DNA of 64,000 bases, taken from NCBI GenBank assembly GCA_016213325.1, contig JACRAY010000015.1, positions 186,001 through 250,000 on the forward strand, read 5' to 3'. The DNA comes from Burkholderiales bacterium. GTDB lineage: Bacteria > Pseudomonadota > Gammaproteobacteria > Burkholderiales > Burkholderiaceae_C. The position numbers and the translations under genes were made by a program. The notes under the pieces are model-generated. The model saw only the letters and a list, made by a program, of their open reading frames with translations. It searched no databases and had not been told where the DNA came from. The stretch's first letter is position 1. Each line of letters opens with the position of its first letter. This document shows positions 1 through 12,008 of the stretch, in pieces.

Positions 1-925
<925 letters not shown>

Positions 926-984
926 GGCAGCCGGCCGGCGATTTCCTACACGACCTGCACGCGCGGCTGGCTACCGTATAGGGC

Positions 985-1452
985 ATGTTCGACATGAGCC
1001 TGCCCGTCTGGGAATTCATGGTGCGTGCCTTCGCCGTCTATGCGGTGCTGCTGGTGCTGGTGCGGGTATCCGGCAAGCGCACCGTCGGGCAGTTCACGCC
1101 GTTCGACCTGCTGGTGGTGATGCTGCTGTCCGAAGCGGTCACCGAATCGCTCACCGGCGGCGACTCGTCGCTCCTCGGGGGCCTGGTGGTCGCGGGCACG
1201 CTGATTGCGCTCAACATGTTGCTGGCTGCCATCACGGCGCGTTCACCGAAGGCCGACAAGGTCTTGCAGGGCAGTGCCGTGCTGATCGGCCAGGAAGGCA
1301 AGCTGTTCGACGACGTGCTCGTCCGGGAGCGGGTGCCCTACGAAGACGTGCTGCGCGCGCTGCGCACCGAAGACTGCGAACTCGACGAGTTGCGGCGCGC
1401 CTACCTCGAAGCCGACGGGGAGATCACCATCCTGAAGAAAAAGCCCGCCTGA
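985..1452 (+). CDS. DUF421/YetF-family membrane protein
   Basis: A 155-residue protein of the DUF421 (YetF) family, whose molecular role is unknown. The N-terminal ~80 residues hold about three hydrophobic membrane segments, including the family-typical stretch VRVSGKRTVGQFTPFDL and the acidic LLSEAVTESLTGGD. The C-terminal ~70 residues form the soluble YetF domain (AVLIGQEGKLFDDVL through DGEITILKKKPA). The length matches short members of the family. It starts at ATG 985 with only a weak purine-rich site upstream. It is a single gene, 59 bp after the ADH gene on the same strand, and its stop codon lies inside a terminator hairpin shared with the convergent neighbour. Confidence 0.85.
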   Translation: MFDMSLPVWEFMVRAFAVYAVLLVLVRVSGKRTVGQFTPFDLLVVMLLSEAVTESLTGGDSSLLGGLVVAGTLIALNMLLAAITARSPKADKVLQGSAVLIGQEGKLFDDVLVRERVPYEDVLRALRTEDCELDELRRAYLEADGEITILKKKPA

Positions 1453-1460
1453 CGGGCTTT
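1440..1460. terminator. Bidirectional intrinsic terminator between convergent genes
   Basis: Perfect 8-bp stem AAAGCCCG / CGGGCTTT around a CCTGA loop. The loop contains the last bases and the TGA stop of the DUF421 gene. The minus-strand reading is followed by a T-rich tract (TTTTTC), and the plus reading by TTTGTT, so it can serve both converging genes. Confidence 0.7.
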
Positions 1461-1462
1461 GT

Positions 1463-1945
1463 TCATTGCGCGCTTCGCCGGGCCGCCTCGATCTTCGCGA
1501 TATCGATCTTGCCCATGTCCATCATCGCGTCGAACGCTCGCTTGGCCGCTGCGCGGTCCGGGTCGGCAATGGCTTCCATCAGCACCCGCGGCGTGATCTG
1601 CCACGACAGGCCCCACTTGTCCTTGCACCAGCCGCACGCGCTTTCCTGGCCGCCGTTGCCGACGATGGCATTCCACAAGCGGTCGGTCTCGGCCTGGTCT
1701 TCGGTTGCAACCTGGAACGAAAAGGCCTCCGTGTGCTTGAAAGCCGGCCCGCCGTTCAGGCCGATGCAGGGAATGCCGAGCACGGTGAACTCGACGGTCA
1801 GCACGTCGCCTTCCTTGCCGGAAGGAAAGTCCCCCGGCGCGCGATGCACGGCGCCCACGCTGCTCGCGGGGAAGGTCTTCGCGTAGAACTGCGCCGCTTC
1901 CAGCGCGGTGCCGTCATACCAGAGGCAGATGGTGTTCTTGGCCAT
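1463..1945 (-). CDS. VOC-family (PhnB-like) protein
   Basis: A 160-residue protein of the glyoxalase/dioxygenase fold, in the PhnB / '3-demethylubiquinone-9 methyltransferase-like' subgroup, whose biochemical role is usually unknown. Subgroup hallmarks are the N-terminal CLWYDGTALEAAQFYAKTFP, then GIPCIGLNGGP, FSFQVATEDQAETDRLW, a CGWCKDKWGLSWQITP segment and the C-terminal AFDAMMDMGKIDIAKIEAA. The ATG at 1945 is chosen because AAAGGAGAA sits 9 nt upstream and the family begins there; the frame is open further upstream. It is divergent from the PPOX-like gene, with a 77-bp shared intergenic region, and convergent with DUF421. Confidence 0.85.
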   Translation of the reverse strand: MAKNTICLWYDGTALEAAQFYAKTFPASSVGAVHRAPGDFPSGKEGDVLTVEFTVLGIPCIGLNGGPAFKHTEAFSFQVATEDQAETDRLWNAIVGNGGQESACGWCKDKWGLSWQITPRVLMEAIADPDRAAAKRAFDAMMDMGKIDIAKIEAARRSAQ

Positions 1946-2022
1946 CACGGTCGTTCTCCTTTGGAAAAGTCCGCCGGCATTGTCGTACTTGCCGAACCCG
2001 GCCGTGGCGGCTAGATTGCTAC

Positions 2023-2631
2023 ATGGCGAATCCCGACCCGATGTACCACGACGGCATGCGCCGCCTGCAGGATGAGCGCGACACGCGCGCCATTGCCGAC
2101 CGGCTCGAGCAGGTGACCGTGCGCACCGCACTGACCGACGACGACCGCGCCTTCATCGCGCGCTGCGCGATGTTCTTCGTGGCCACCGCCGACGCGCAGG
2201 GCCGGCCCGACTGTTCGTACAAGGGCGGGCTGCCCGGCTTCGTGCGCACGCTGGACGCGAACACGCTGGCGATCCCCGACTACGACGGCAACGGCATGTA
2301 CCGCTCGTGGGGCAACGTGCGGGCCAACCCGCACGTGGGCCTGCTGTTCATGGACTTCGAAAGCCCCAAGCGGATGCGCGTGAACGGCACCGCACAAGTG
2401 AGCGCGGATGACCCGCTGCTCGCGCAGTTTCCCGGCGCCGTGTTCATCGTGCGCGTGACGGCCACGCGCATCTTCCCCAACTGCCCGCGCTACATCCACA
2501 AGATGAAGCTGGTGGAGCATTCGGTGTACTCGCCCAAGCCGGACTACTCGCCACCGGTCCCGGCCTGGAAAACGTTCGACAGTTTCAAGGATGCGCTGCC
2601 GGCGCGCGACCGGCCGGGCGGCAGTGATTGA
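2023..2631 (+). CDS. Pyridoxamine 5'-phosphate oxidase-like (split-barrel FMN-binding) protein
   Basis: A 202-residue protein of the PPOX-like split-barrel superfamily, typically FMN or F420 binding oxidoreductases of unknown substrate. Recognisable parts are CAMFFVATADAQGRPDCSYKGG (strand-turn of the barrel), LAIPDYDGNGMYRSWGNV, HVGLLFMDFESPKRMRVNG, and the late FPNCPRYIHKM typical of this subgroup. It starts at ATG 2023 with no clear Shine-Dalgarno site. It is divergent from the VOC gene and followed 91 bp later by katG. The enzymatic role is inferred from fold only. Confidence 0.8.
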   Translation: MANPDPMYHDGMRRLQDERDTRAIADRLEQVTVRTALTDDDRAFIARCAMFFVATADAQGRPDCSYKGGLPGFVRTLDANTLAIPDYDGNGMYRSWGNVRANPHVGLLFMDFESPKRMRVNGTAQVSADDPLLAQFPGAVFIVRVTATRIFPNCPRYIHKMKLVEHSVYSPKPDYSPPVPAWKTFDSFKDALPARDRPGGSD

Positions 2632-2680
2632 AGTGGCCTATCGCGAAGGTGAGCATTTCCTGGCCCGCATGCATCCTTAA

Positions 2681-5612
<2,932 letters not shown>

Positions 5613-5647
5613 GCGGGCATTGTCGCCTCGCGTGCACAATCCGTCCC

Positions 5648-6451
5648 ATGGCCCACCTCACGCCCCAGGAGATTGCCCGGTACCAGGCGGACGGCTGGGT
5701 CGTGCCCTCGTTCCGCCTCCCGGAAGCACGCGTGTCGGCGATGCGCGAGGCGCTGGACGACCTGGTCCGGCGCAACCCCGGCGTGCGGCCCGAGAAGCTG
5801 GTTTCGGCGCATGTCGAGGGCGACAACGGCGAGGGCGTGAACGGCAGTGCCGGCTTCCTGGCGCTGGCGCGCGACCCCGGCATCGTCGAACTCGTGTCGG
5901 GCGTCATCGGCGAGGACGTGATCCTGTGGGGCTGCCACGTGTTCTGCAAGCCCGCGGGCGACGGCTATGAAACCCCGTGGCACCAGGACGGCCACTACTG
6001 GCCGATCCGGCCGTTGGCCAACTGCACGGTGTGGGTGGCGCTGGAGGACTCGGACACCGGCAATGGCTGCCTGCGCGTGATCCCCGGCTCGCACCGCGCG
6101 AAGCAGCTGCACGAGCACCTGCATGAAGACCGTGCCGACCTCACGCTGCAGCAGCGCATGGCCCCCGGCAACTTCGACGAAGACGAGGCGGTCGACATCG
6201 ACCTGGCAGCCGGGCAGATGTCGCTGCACGACGTGTACATGATCCACGGCGCGCGCGCCAACACCTCGCAGCGCCGGCGCACCGGCGTCGCGCTGCGCTA
6301 CATGCCCTCGACGTCGGTGTTCGACCGCTCGCTGAAACCGGTGGACGGCAAGACGGGCGTGCCGGTGAACTTCGCCAAGCGGCCGTTGTGGCTGGTGCGC
6401 GGCGTGGACCGCAGCGGCCAGAACGACTTTACGGTGGGTCACCGGGCTTGA
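5648..6451 (+). CDS. Phytanoyl-CoA dioxygenase (PhyH) family protein
   Basis: A 267-residue Fe(II)/2-oxoglutarate-dependent oxygenase of the PhyH family. The substrate is unknown; family members hydroxylate acyl-CoAs, ectoine and others. The iron ligands are visible as HQD in the segment TPWHQDGHYW (about residue 120) and the distal His in MIHGARAN. The 2-oxoglutarate Arg is likely in RTGVALRYMP. GNGCLRVIPGSHR is the family signature. It starts at ATG 5648, divergent from the aldolase-like gene. The last 23 bp overlap the convergent methyltransferase gene. Confidence 0.87.
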   Translation: MAHLTPQEIARYQADGWVVPSFRLPEARVSAMREALDDLVRRNPGVRPEKLVSAHVEGDNGEGVNGSAGFLALARDPGIVELVSGVIGEDVILWGCHVFCKPAGDGYETPWHQDGHYWPIRPLANCTVWVALEDSDTGNGCLRVIPGSHRAKQLHEHLHEDRADLTLQQRMAPGNFDEDEAVDIDLAAGQMSLHDVYMIHGARANTSQRRRTGVALRYMPSTSVFDRSLKPVDGKTGVPVNFAKRPLWLVRGVDRSGQNDFTVGHRA

Positions 6452-7013
6452 CGAGCGCGAGTTCCCAGGCGACCTTGGGCTTGACGTAACGCTCGATCGT
6501 GAGCTCTTTGCGCGACACCTCGCGCCAGCCCTCGAACAGGCGGTCGAGGTCGACGGCGCTGAAGAAGCGCTTGGTGTCCGCGTAGTGCCCGTGTTGCCGG
6601 TAGAAGCCCGGCTCGATCTCCTCGCCCTGCCCGGCCCCGTGCAGGTAGTCGCGCTCGGAGTTCACGCGGCACAGCAACAAGCCGGAAGGCTCGAGGCAGC
6701 GCCGGATCTCCGAGACGGCCGCGACCGTGGTCGCCCAGTCGAAGTAGTGCAGGCACAGGCTGGCAATGACCGCGCCGAACGATGAGTCGGCAAACGGCAG
6801 CGGATCGCGCAGGTCGTGGTGAAGTCGCTCTGCTGAGGGCGCCGCAGTGGCGCAGGCCGCCAGTGCCTCGGTCGAAATGTCCGTCGCCACTACACTGAAA
6901 CCGTGGCCCGCGAGCCACGCCGTGTCACGCCCCGTGTCGCATCCGAGTTCCAGCACGTGGGCCACCTTTCGAAGCTGCGGCAGCCATCGTTCCAGCCATG
7001 GGTCCTTGTCCAT
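6429..7013 (-). CDS. Class I SAM-dependent methyltransferase
   Basis: A 194-residue class I (Rossmann) methyltransferase. Motif I is LELGCDTGRDTAWLA; the acidic motif II is VVATDIS; the post-I HHDLRDPLPFADSSFGAVIASLCLHYF segment and the motif III region (LEPSGLLLCRVNS) follow in order. The acceptor is unknown. ATG 7013 is chosen from where homology begins (MDKDPWLERW); there is no good ribosome-binding site. It overlaps the end of the PhyH gene by 23 bp and is divergent from the cyclase gene with a 45-bp gap. Confidence 0.82.
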   Translation of the reverse strand: MDKDPWLERWLPQLRKVAHVLELGCDTGRDTAWLAGHGFSVVATDISTEALAACATAAPSAERLHHDLRDPLPFADSSFGAVIASLCLHYFDWATTVAAVSEIRRCLEPSGLLLCRVNSERDYLHGAGQGEEIEPGFYRQHGHYADTKRFFSAVDLDRLFEGWREVSRKELTIERYVKPKVAWELALVKPGDPP

Positions 7014-7058
7014 CGACAGGGATTGTGGCGCACGGCCGCGCTGGGCCAGAATGGGTGG

Positions 7059-8312
7059 ATGCACCGGCCCATGCTGCGCTTCGAGGATGCGGCCACCGAA
7101 GCGGCCTTCGACGGCGACCAGGCGCGCAAGGCGGTGCGCCCGGTGCGCATTGCGCTGGCCGTGCTGTCCACGCTGGCCCTCGCGTTCTACGTGGCCATGG
7201 TGCATGTCTTCCCGGGCACCTTCGTCGGCATCGGCAACGAGCCCATGCTGCGCGCCACCATCGGGCTGGTCGGCACCTGCGCGGTGGTGTACCTGATCAC
7301 TTTCCGCCCCGTCTTCCTGCGCCGGCAGCAGCTGGTGATGGCCTTGTTGGCCTGCGTCCTGTGGACGGGTTTCATCCGGTCCGCCGGCCTGTCGCCGCCC
7401 GCCGTACTCGATGCACGCGGCTACACCATGCCACTGCTGTTCACCTTCTACATCTATGGCGCCTTCCGGCTTCGCATCGTGGCGGCGTCGCTGGCGGGCT
7501 GGTTCGGCGCCGCCATCTTCCTTGCCTACATGGGCAGCACTGGGTTGATGAGCGCTGCCGGCCTCGGGCGCAGCGCGATGTTGCTGGCGGGCGCCAACCT
7601 CGGCGGCATGCTGATCTGCTGGCAGGTGGAAAGCGCGGCGCGGCGCGAGTTCATGGCCATGCGCATGCTGGACGAAGAGCGTGCCCGCGCCGAGCGGCTG
7701 CTGCTGAACATCCTGCCCGAGTCGATTGCGAAGCGGCTGAAGGCCTCGGAGCAATCGATCGCCGAACATGCCGACGGCGTGACGGTCCTCTTTGCCGACA
7801 TCGTGGGCTTCACGCCGCTGTCGGCGCGCAAGACGCCACACGAACTGGTGGCACTACTCAATCGCATCTTCACCGGCTTCGACGCGCTGGCCGCCGCGCA
7901 CGGGCTGGAGAAGATCAAGACGGTGGGTGACGCCTACATGGCCGTGGCAGGCCTGCCGCAGCCGGCCGGGGACCATGCCGCGCGGGCGGCGCGCATGGCT
8001 CTGGCCATGCATGAATGCGTGGCGCGGCTGGCCGGCGAGACCGGCGAAGCGCTGGCCCTGCGCATCGGCCTGCACTCGGGGCCGGTGGTCGCCGGCGTCA
8101 TCGGCAGCCGCAAGTTCGCCTATGACCTGTGGGGCGACACCGTCAACACCGCGAGCCGCATGGAGTCGCACGGCTTGCCGGGCGAGACGCACTGCACGCG
8201 GGCCACCGCGGCCTTGTTGCAGGCACCTTTCCGCGTAGATGCGCGCGGGCCGGTCGAGATCAAGGGCAAGGGTGAGATGCAGACGTTCTGGCTGCGCCCT
8301 GCCGCGGCCTGA
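7059..8312 (+). CDS. Membrane-anchored class III adenylate/guanylate cyclase
   Basis: A 417-residue protein that probably makes cAMP or cGMP. Residues ~30-200 contain about six hydrophobic membrane segments. A short linker (MLDEERARAERLLLNILPE) leads to a C-terminal class III cyclase domain from ~240. Both metal aspartates are present (VLFADIVGF, Asp about 247; VGDAYMAVAG), as are the transition-state region DTVNTASRMES and the end motif VEIKGKGEMQTFWL. ATG 7059 fits the frame; ATG 7071 is an alternative. The catalytic domain is strikingly similar to the frameshifted cyclase at 28392-29353, so the two are paralogues. It ends 3 bp from the convergent tctC-like gene. Confidence 0.88.
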   Translation: MHRPMLRFEDAATEAAFDGDQARKAVRPVRIALAVLSTLALAFYVAMVHVFPGTFVGIGNEPMLRATIGLVGTCAVVYLITFRPVFLRRQQLVMALLACVLWTGFIRSAGLSPPAVLDARGYTMPLLFTFYIYGAFRLRIVAASLAGWFGAAIFLAYMGSTGLMSAAGLGRSAMLLAGANLGGMLICWQVESAARREFMAMRMLDEERARAERLLLNILPESIAKRLKASEQSIAEHADGVTVLFADIVGFTPLSARKTPHELVALLNRIFTGFDALAAAHGLEKIKTVGDAYMAVAGLPQPAGDHAARAARMALAMHECVARLAGETGEALALRIGLHSGPVVAGVIGSRKFAYDLWGDTVNTASRMESHGLPGETHCTRATAALLQAPFRVDARGPVEIKGKGEMQTFWLRPAAA

Positions 8313-8315
8313 GCG

Positions 8316-9281
8316 CTACTCCTTCTCGATCCCCGCCGACGTCACGATCTTGCCCCACTTCAGCGATTCGGCCGCCTGGAACTTGCGCAGTTCGTCGGGC
8401 GTGCTGGCGAGCGCCTCGAAGCCGACGCTGCTGTAGAAGCCGGACACCGTTGCGCCCTTATTCGCCTTGGTGAGGATCTCGTTCAGGCGGTTGACGACGG
8501 CAACGGGCGTGCCGGCCGGCACGTAGGCCCCGAACCAGAACGTGTTTTCGTAGCCCTTCACGCCGGCTTCCGCGATGGTCGGGATCTCGGGCGCCAGCGA
8601 TACGCGCTTGGCGGTCGACACACCCAGCGCCTTCACCTTGCCGCCCTTCACTTGCGGCATGCCGGTGGCCATGTCGGTGAACATCAGCTGGATCTGCCCG
8701 CCGATCAGGTCGGTGACCGCCGGCGGGTTGCTGCGATACGGGATGTTGACGATGAACGCGCCCGTCATCTGCTTGAACTGCTCGCCGGCGATGCGGCTGG
8801 ACGAGCTGCCCGAGCCGAACGACAGCTTGCCGGGGTTGGCCTTGGCGTACTTGATCAGGTCCTGCACGCTGTTGACGGGCAGGTTGTTGTTGACCACCAG
8901 CACCTGCCCGCCCTTGCTGAGCAGGGTGACGGGCTCGAAATCCTTCACCGGGTCGTACGGCAGCTTCTTGAACAGGTGCTCGTTGGCCGCCTGCGTGGTG
9001 TTGGTGGTGATGAACACCGTGTAGCCGTCCTTGGGCGCCTTGGCCGCGGCCTGCGCACCGATGAAGGCGCTGGCGCCGGGCTTGTTGTCGATGACCACTT
9101 GCTGCCTGGTCTCCTGCGTCACGGCCTGGCCCAGCGCGCGCGCCAGCTGGTCGGTGGCGCTGCCGGCGGCAAACGGCACGATGAAGGTGATCGGCTTCTC
9201 GGGAAAGGTCTGCGCTTGCGCGGTGGTCGCGAAGCAGGCGGCTGCAAGGGCAGCCAGGGCGAAGCGCCGGTTGGACGTCAT
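8316..9281 (-). CDS. Tripartite tricarboxylate transporter substrate-binding protein (Bug/TctC family)
   Basis: Periplasmic solute receptor of the Bug family, which is greatly expanded in Burkholderiales; it normally delivers a carboxylate to a TctAB permease, not present nearby. It is 321 residues from ATG 9281, where a clear Sec signal peptide begins (RRFALAALAAACFATTAQAQ). The mature part has the family patterns FPEKPITFIVPFAAGSATD, VVIDNKPGASAFIGA and GYTVFITTNTT. A second in-frame ATG at 9347 has a much better ribosome-binding site (AGGAGG) but would add 22 residues encoded by a hairpin-rich repeat. It is the last gene of an operon with the two AtuA-like genes, suggesting the receptor feeds that catabolic step. 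Confidence 0.88.
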   Translation of the reverse strand: MTSNRRFALAALAAACFATTAQAQTFPEKPITFIVPFAAGSATDQLARALGQAVTQETRQQVVIDNKPGASAFIGAQAAAKAPKDGYTVFITTNTTQAANEHLFKKLPYDPVKDFEPVTLLSKGGQVLVVNNNLPVNSVQDLIKYAKANPGKLSFGSGSSSSRIAGEQFKQMTGAFIVNIPYRSNPPAVTDLIGGQIQLMFTDMATGMPQVKGGKVKALGVSTAKRVSLAPEIPTIAEAGVKGYENTFWFGAYVPAGTPVAVVNRLNEILTKANKGATVSGFYSSVGFEALASTPDELRKFQAAESLKWGKIVTSAGIEKE

Positions 9282-9294
9282 GGGCCGGCGCAGA

Positions 9295-9345
9295 GCCGCC
9301 TCAAGGCGGCCAGCCCCCTCGGGGGGCAGCGAAGCGTGGGGGTAC
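9295..9345. repeat. GC-rich double-hairpin repeat between ribosome-binding site and signal peptide of the TctC-like gene
   Basis: Two adjacent hairpins: GCCGCC-TCAA-GGCGGC (9295-9310, perfect) and GCCCCC / GGGGGC (9313-9327), followed by GCGAAGCGTGGGGG. It lies between the strong AGGAGG site (about 9353-9358, minus sense) and the ATG at 9281. From memory, similar PHASLPPEG-coding repeats are scattered in Comamonadaceae genomes; that is not checked here. Confidence 0.55.
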
Positions 9346-9356
9346 ATAAGTTCCTC

Positions 9357-9677
9357 CTAGTTGTCGTTCAGGATGATGGGCAATGTGAGCAGCAGGCTGG
9401 ACAGGCACTTGCCGTGCGTGTCGAGGTTGAGCGAGCCGTTGACGCCGCCGTCGAGCACGTCGTCCAGCACGAAGTTCATGGCGTGCAGTTGGGGCAGCAG
9501 GAAGCGTTGCACCGACGAGGGCTTGCGATGCGCGAAGAGTTCGGCGACGCGGTCCTCGGTGACCTGGGCGACCAGCGCTTCCCAGTGCTTCGCGTCGTAC
9601 GCGATCACCGAGATGCAGGAGCGGCTGCCCTTGTCGCCGGTGCGCGCGTGGGCCAGCGAGTGCAGTTGGGTTTTCAT
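9357..9677 (-). CDS. Small AtuA-associated (AtuA-like C-terminal domain) protein
   Basis: A 106-residue protein matching the stand-alone C-terminal domain that follows AtuA/DUF1446 proteins. It begins SLAHARTGDKGSRSCISVIAYD and ends DTHGKCLSSLLLTLPIIL, both typical of that domain. Its ATG overlaps the stop of the upstream AtuA-like gene (ATGA), so it is probably translationally coupled and acts as the second part of the same enzyme or complex. The reaction is unknown; the family is named from acyclic terpene utilisation. Confidence 0.8.
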   Translation of the reverse strand: MKTQLHSLAHARTGDKGSRSCISVIAYDAKHWEALVAQVTEDRVAELFAHRKPSSVQRFLLPQLHAMNFVLDDVLDGGVNGSLNLDTHGKCLSSLLLTLPIILNDN

Positions 9678-11035
9678 CGGACGAAGCTCCAGCGGGTGTG
9701 CAGCCATTCGCGCGGCACGAAGCACGAGTCGCTGGCCAGGCGGGGCGTCGCCTGCGTGCGCACGCCGCCGCCACCGGCCGGGCCGCAGGTGTAGAGGGCC
9801 AGCACTTCGCGCAGCATGGCGTCGGCTTCTTCCTTGGTGGCACAGCCGGCGGCGAGGCGCAAGCGCACATCGCCGCCAGCCGGCGCATCGAAGCCGTCCC
9901 ACCAGCGGCCCGCGTCGTCGGCGAATACGCTGGCCACGCCGATGAGGTCGGCACGCACGCGCAGGCTGTCGTGCCCCAGCAGGCGCAGGCGGTCGCGCAC
10001 GACCTCCGCGGCGAGCCGTGCACGCTGGTCGGCGTTGGGGCCGGCGTACGAAATTTCGCCTTCGGCCAGCCAGCCGCCTTCATAGCAAAGCGTCGCCTTC
10101 AGCGTCGGCGGCTTCACATGCCCGCGCACGCCGGTGACGCGCACGCGGTCGGCGCCCACCTGTTCGACATCGGCATAGCTGATGTCGGCGACCACGTCGG
10201 GAGTCAGGTACTCCGCGGGGTCGTGCAGTTCGTACAGCAACTGTTCGGTCACGGTCATGCGGTCGACGCGGCCGCCGGTGTGCGCCGCCTTCGTGACGGT
10301 GAAGGTGCCGTCGGCTTCCATCTCCACGATGGGGAAGCCGACTTCGGCGAGACGGGGCACGTCCTTGATGCCGGGGTCGGCGAAGTAACCACCCGTGACC
10401 TGCGCGCCGCATTCGAGCAGGTGCCCGGCCATGGTCCCGCAGGCCAGGCGGTCCCAGTCGTCCATCGACCAGCCGAAGTGGGCGAGCATGGGCCCCAGCG
10501 CCAGCGCGGGGTCGGCGACGCGGCCGGTGACGACGATGTCGGCGCCCTCTTTCAGGGCCTGCGCGATCTCGCGCGCACCGATGTACGCGTTGGCGCTGAC
10601 CAGCGGCCGGCCGTGCAGTGCGCTCGGCAGCAGTTGTTCCATGCGAGACGGCGGCAGCGCGGCGAGCAGGTCGTCGCCTTCCACCACCGCCACCTTCAGC
10701 TCGCGCACGCCGAGCCGCGCAGCCAGCGCATGGATGCGCCGCGCGGCACCGGCCGGGTTGGCCGCGCCGAAGTTGCTGACGATGGGGATGCGCGAATCCG
10801 CGCAGTCCTTCAGCACCGGCGCGAGGAAGCGCTCCAGCGACGGCTCCCACCCACTGTCGGGGTCCTGCCTGCGCTTGAGCTGGGCCAGCGCCAGCGTGCG
10901 TTCGGCCAGCGTCTCGAAAATCAGCACGGCCGGGCAGCCCGACGCGCGCAGGGTGGCGACCACCGGCACGGCCGCGTCCCACCGGTCGCCGGAGAAGCCG
11001 GCGCCGCAACCGATGTGCAGGGTGTCCACTTTCAT
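9674..11035 (-). CDS. Acyclic terpene utilization AtuA-family protein (DUF1446)
   Basis: A 453-residue DUF1446/AtuA-like protein. The family is linked to citronellol/geraniol catabolism in Pseudomonas but is widespread in other acyl-CoA pathways, so the substrate is not assignable. Typical stretches are HIGCGAGFSGDRWD at the start, IPIVSNFGAANPAGAARRIH, ADIVVTGRVADPALALGPM, TGGYFADPG and the late LYTCGPAGGGGV. It starts at ATG 11035, 48 bp from the divergent LysR-type gene that probably controls it. It is followed by the small partner (ATGA overlap) and a TctC-type receptor, forming a three-gene minus-strand operon. Confidence 0.87.
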   Translation of the reverse strand: MKVDTLHIGCGAGFSGDRWDAAVPVVATLRASGCPAVLIFETLAERTLALAQLKRRQDPDSGWEPSLERFLAPVLKDCADSRIPIVSNFGAANPAGAARRIHALAARLGVRELKVAVVEGDDLLAALPPSRMEQLLPSALHGRPLVSANAYIGAREIAQALKEGADIVVTGRVADPALALGPMLAHFGWSMDDWDRLACGTMAGHLLECGAQVTGGYFADPGIKDVPRLAEVGFPIVEMEADGTFTVTKAAHTGGRVDRMTVTEQLLYELHDPAEYLTPDVVADISYADVEQVGADRVRVTGVRGHVKPPTLKATLCYEGGWLAEGEISYAGPNADQRARLAAEVVRDRLRLLGHDSLRVRADLIGVASVFADDAGRWWDGFDAPAGGDVRLRLAAGCATKEEADAMLREVLALYTCGPAGGGGVRTQATPRLASDSCFVPREWLHTRWSFVR

Positions 11036-11050
11036 GCCGCCAGCTTAAGG

Positions 11051-11072
11051 ATTTGCGTTGAATCGGTGAAAT
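11051..11072. promoter_or_regulatory. Possible LysR-type operator in the lysR/atuA divergent region
   Basis: Interrupted dyad ATTTGCG...GGTGAAAT (ATTT-N14-AAAT) in the 48-bp gap between the divergent LysR and AtuA-like genes, the usual location of a LysR T-N11-A box. The match is short, so this is only a candidate. Confidence 0.25.
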
Positions 11073-11095
11073 GGGAAAATCGGATGGTTTCATCC

Positions 11096-11985
11096 ATGGC
11101 ATCGATCAATCTATCGTCCCGCGACTTCGAAGCCTTCCTCGCGCTGGCGCAGGCGCAGCACTTCACCCGCGCCGCCGAGAAGTGCCACCTGTCGCAAAGC
11201 GCCTTCAGCCAGAAGATCGCGCGCATCGAGCAGGCGGCCGGTGTCGCGCTGTTCGAGCGCTCGACGCGGCACGTGGCGCTGACGCCCGAGGGCCAGGTGT
11301 TCGCCGACGAGATCACCCGCATCCAGCAGGACCTGCAGCACGCCGTGTCGCACCTGAGCGAGCTGGCCACGCGGCGCTCGGCAAGGTGGCCATCGCCGCG
11401 CTGCCGTCGGTAGCCGCGGTGTGGATGCCGCGGGTGATCGCACGCTACCGCCAGGCCAACCCCAACATCCGCATCGAGCTGTTCGACGCGCTGGCGGGCG
11501 GCGGGCTGGCGCTGCTGCGCGAAGGCCGCGTCGACATCTCCATCACGGCGGGCGGCGACCTGCGCGAGTTCGACGTGACCGAGCTGAAGAGCGAGCGCTT
11601 CTACCTGGTCTGCCGCAAACAGCACCGGCTGGCCGCGAGCCGCAGCGTGAAGCTGTCGCAATTGCAGGGCGAGGAAATCATCCACCTGGCCCGCAGCAGC
11701 AGCGTGCGGCAGCACATCGAGGCGGCGGGCGTGACGGCGCGCGCCGACGCCATCCAGGTCGAGCACCTGGCAACGGTCGCCGCGCTGGTGGCCGAAGGAA
11801 TCGGGGTGAGCATTGTGCCCGAACTCACTCTGTTCCACTTCGAGCGTGCGGGCCTGGCCGCCGTGCCGGTGCGCGACGCGAAGCTGCGCCGCCCGATCTT
11901 CCTGGCACGCCGCAAGGGCAAGGCGCTGTCGGTTGCGGCGCGCGCGATGGCGGACGAGATCCTGGCGCAGGCGCGGCAGGGCTAG
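11096..11985 (+). pseudogene. LysR-family transcriptional regulator, frameshifted
   Basis: LysR regulator with an N-terminal winged HTH (DFEAFLALAQAQHFTRAAEK then LSQSAFSQKIARIEQ) and a C-terminal substrate-binding fold. The HTH half reads in one frame to about 11370 (HLSELATR) and the effector half continues one frame away from about 11380 (GKVAIAALPSVAAVWMP to ARQG). Restoring one base near 11371-11379 would give a continuous 296-residue protein of normal LysR length. As written, the product would be a truncated HTH-containing protein of about 105 residues. ATG 11096 or 11084 are both possible starts. It is divergent from the AtuA-like operon and is its likely regulator. Confidence 0.88.
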
Positions 11986-12008
11986 CTCTTTCGGGCTTAC
12001 CATGCCGC

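Noticed and set aside
11365..11385. Programmed ribosomal frameshifting in lysR
   Set aside because: No slippery heptamer, internal Shine-Dalgarno or stimulatory structure was recognised, and LysR proteins are not known for this.
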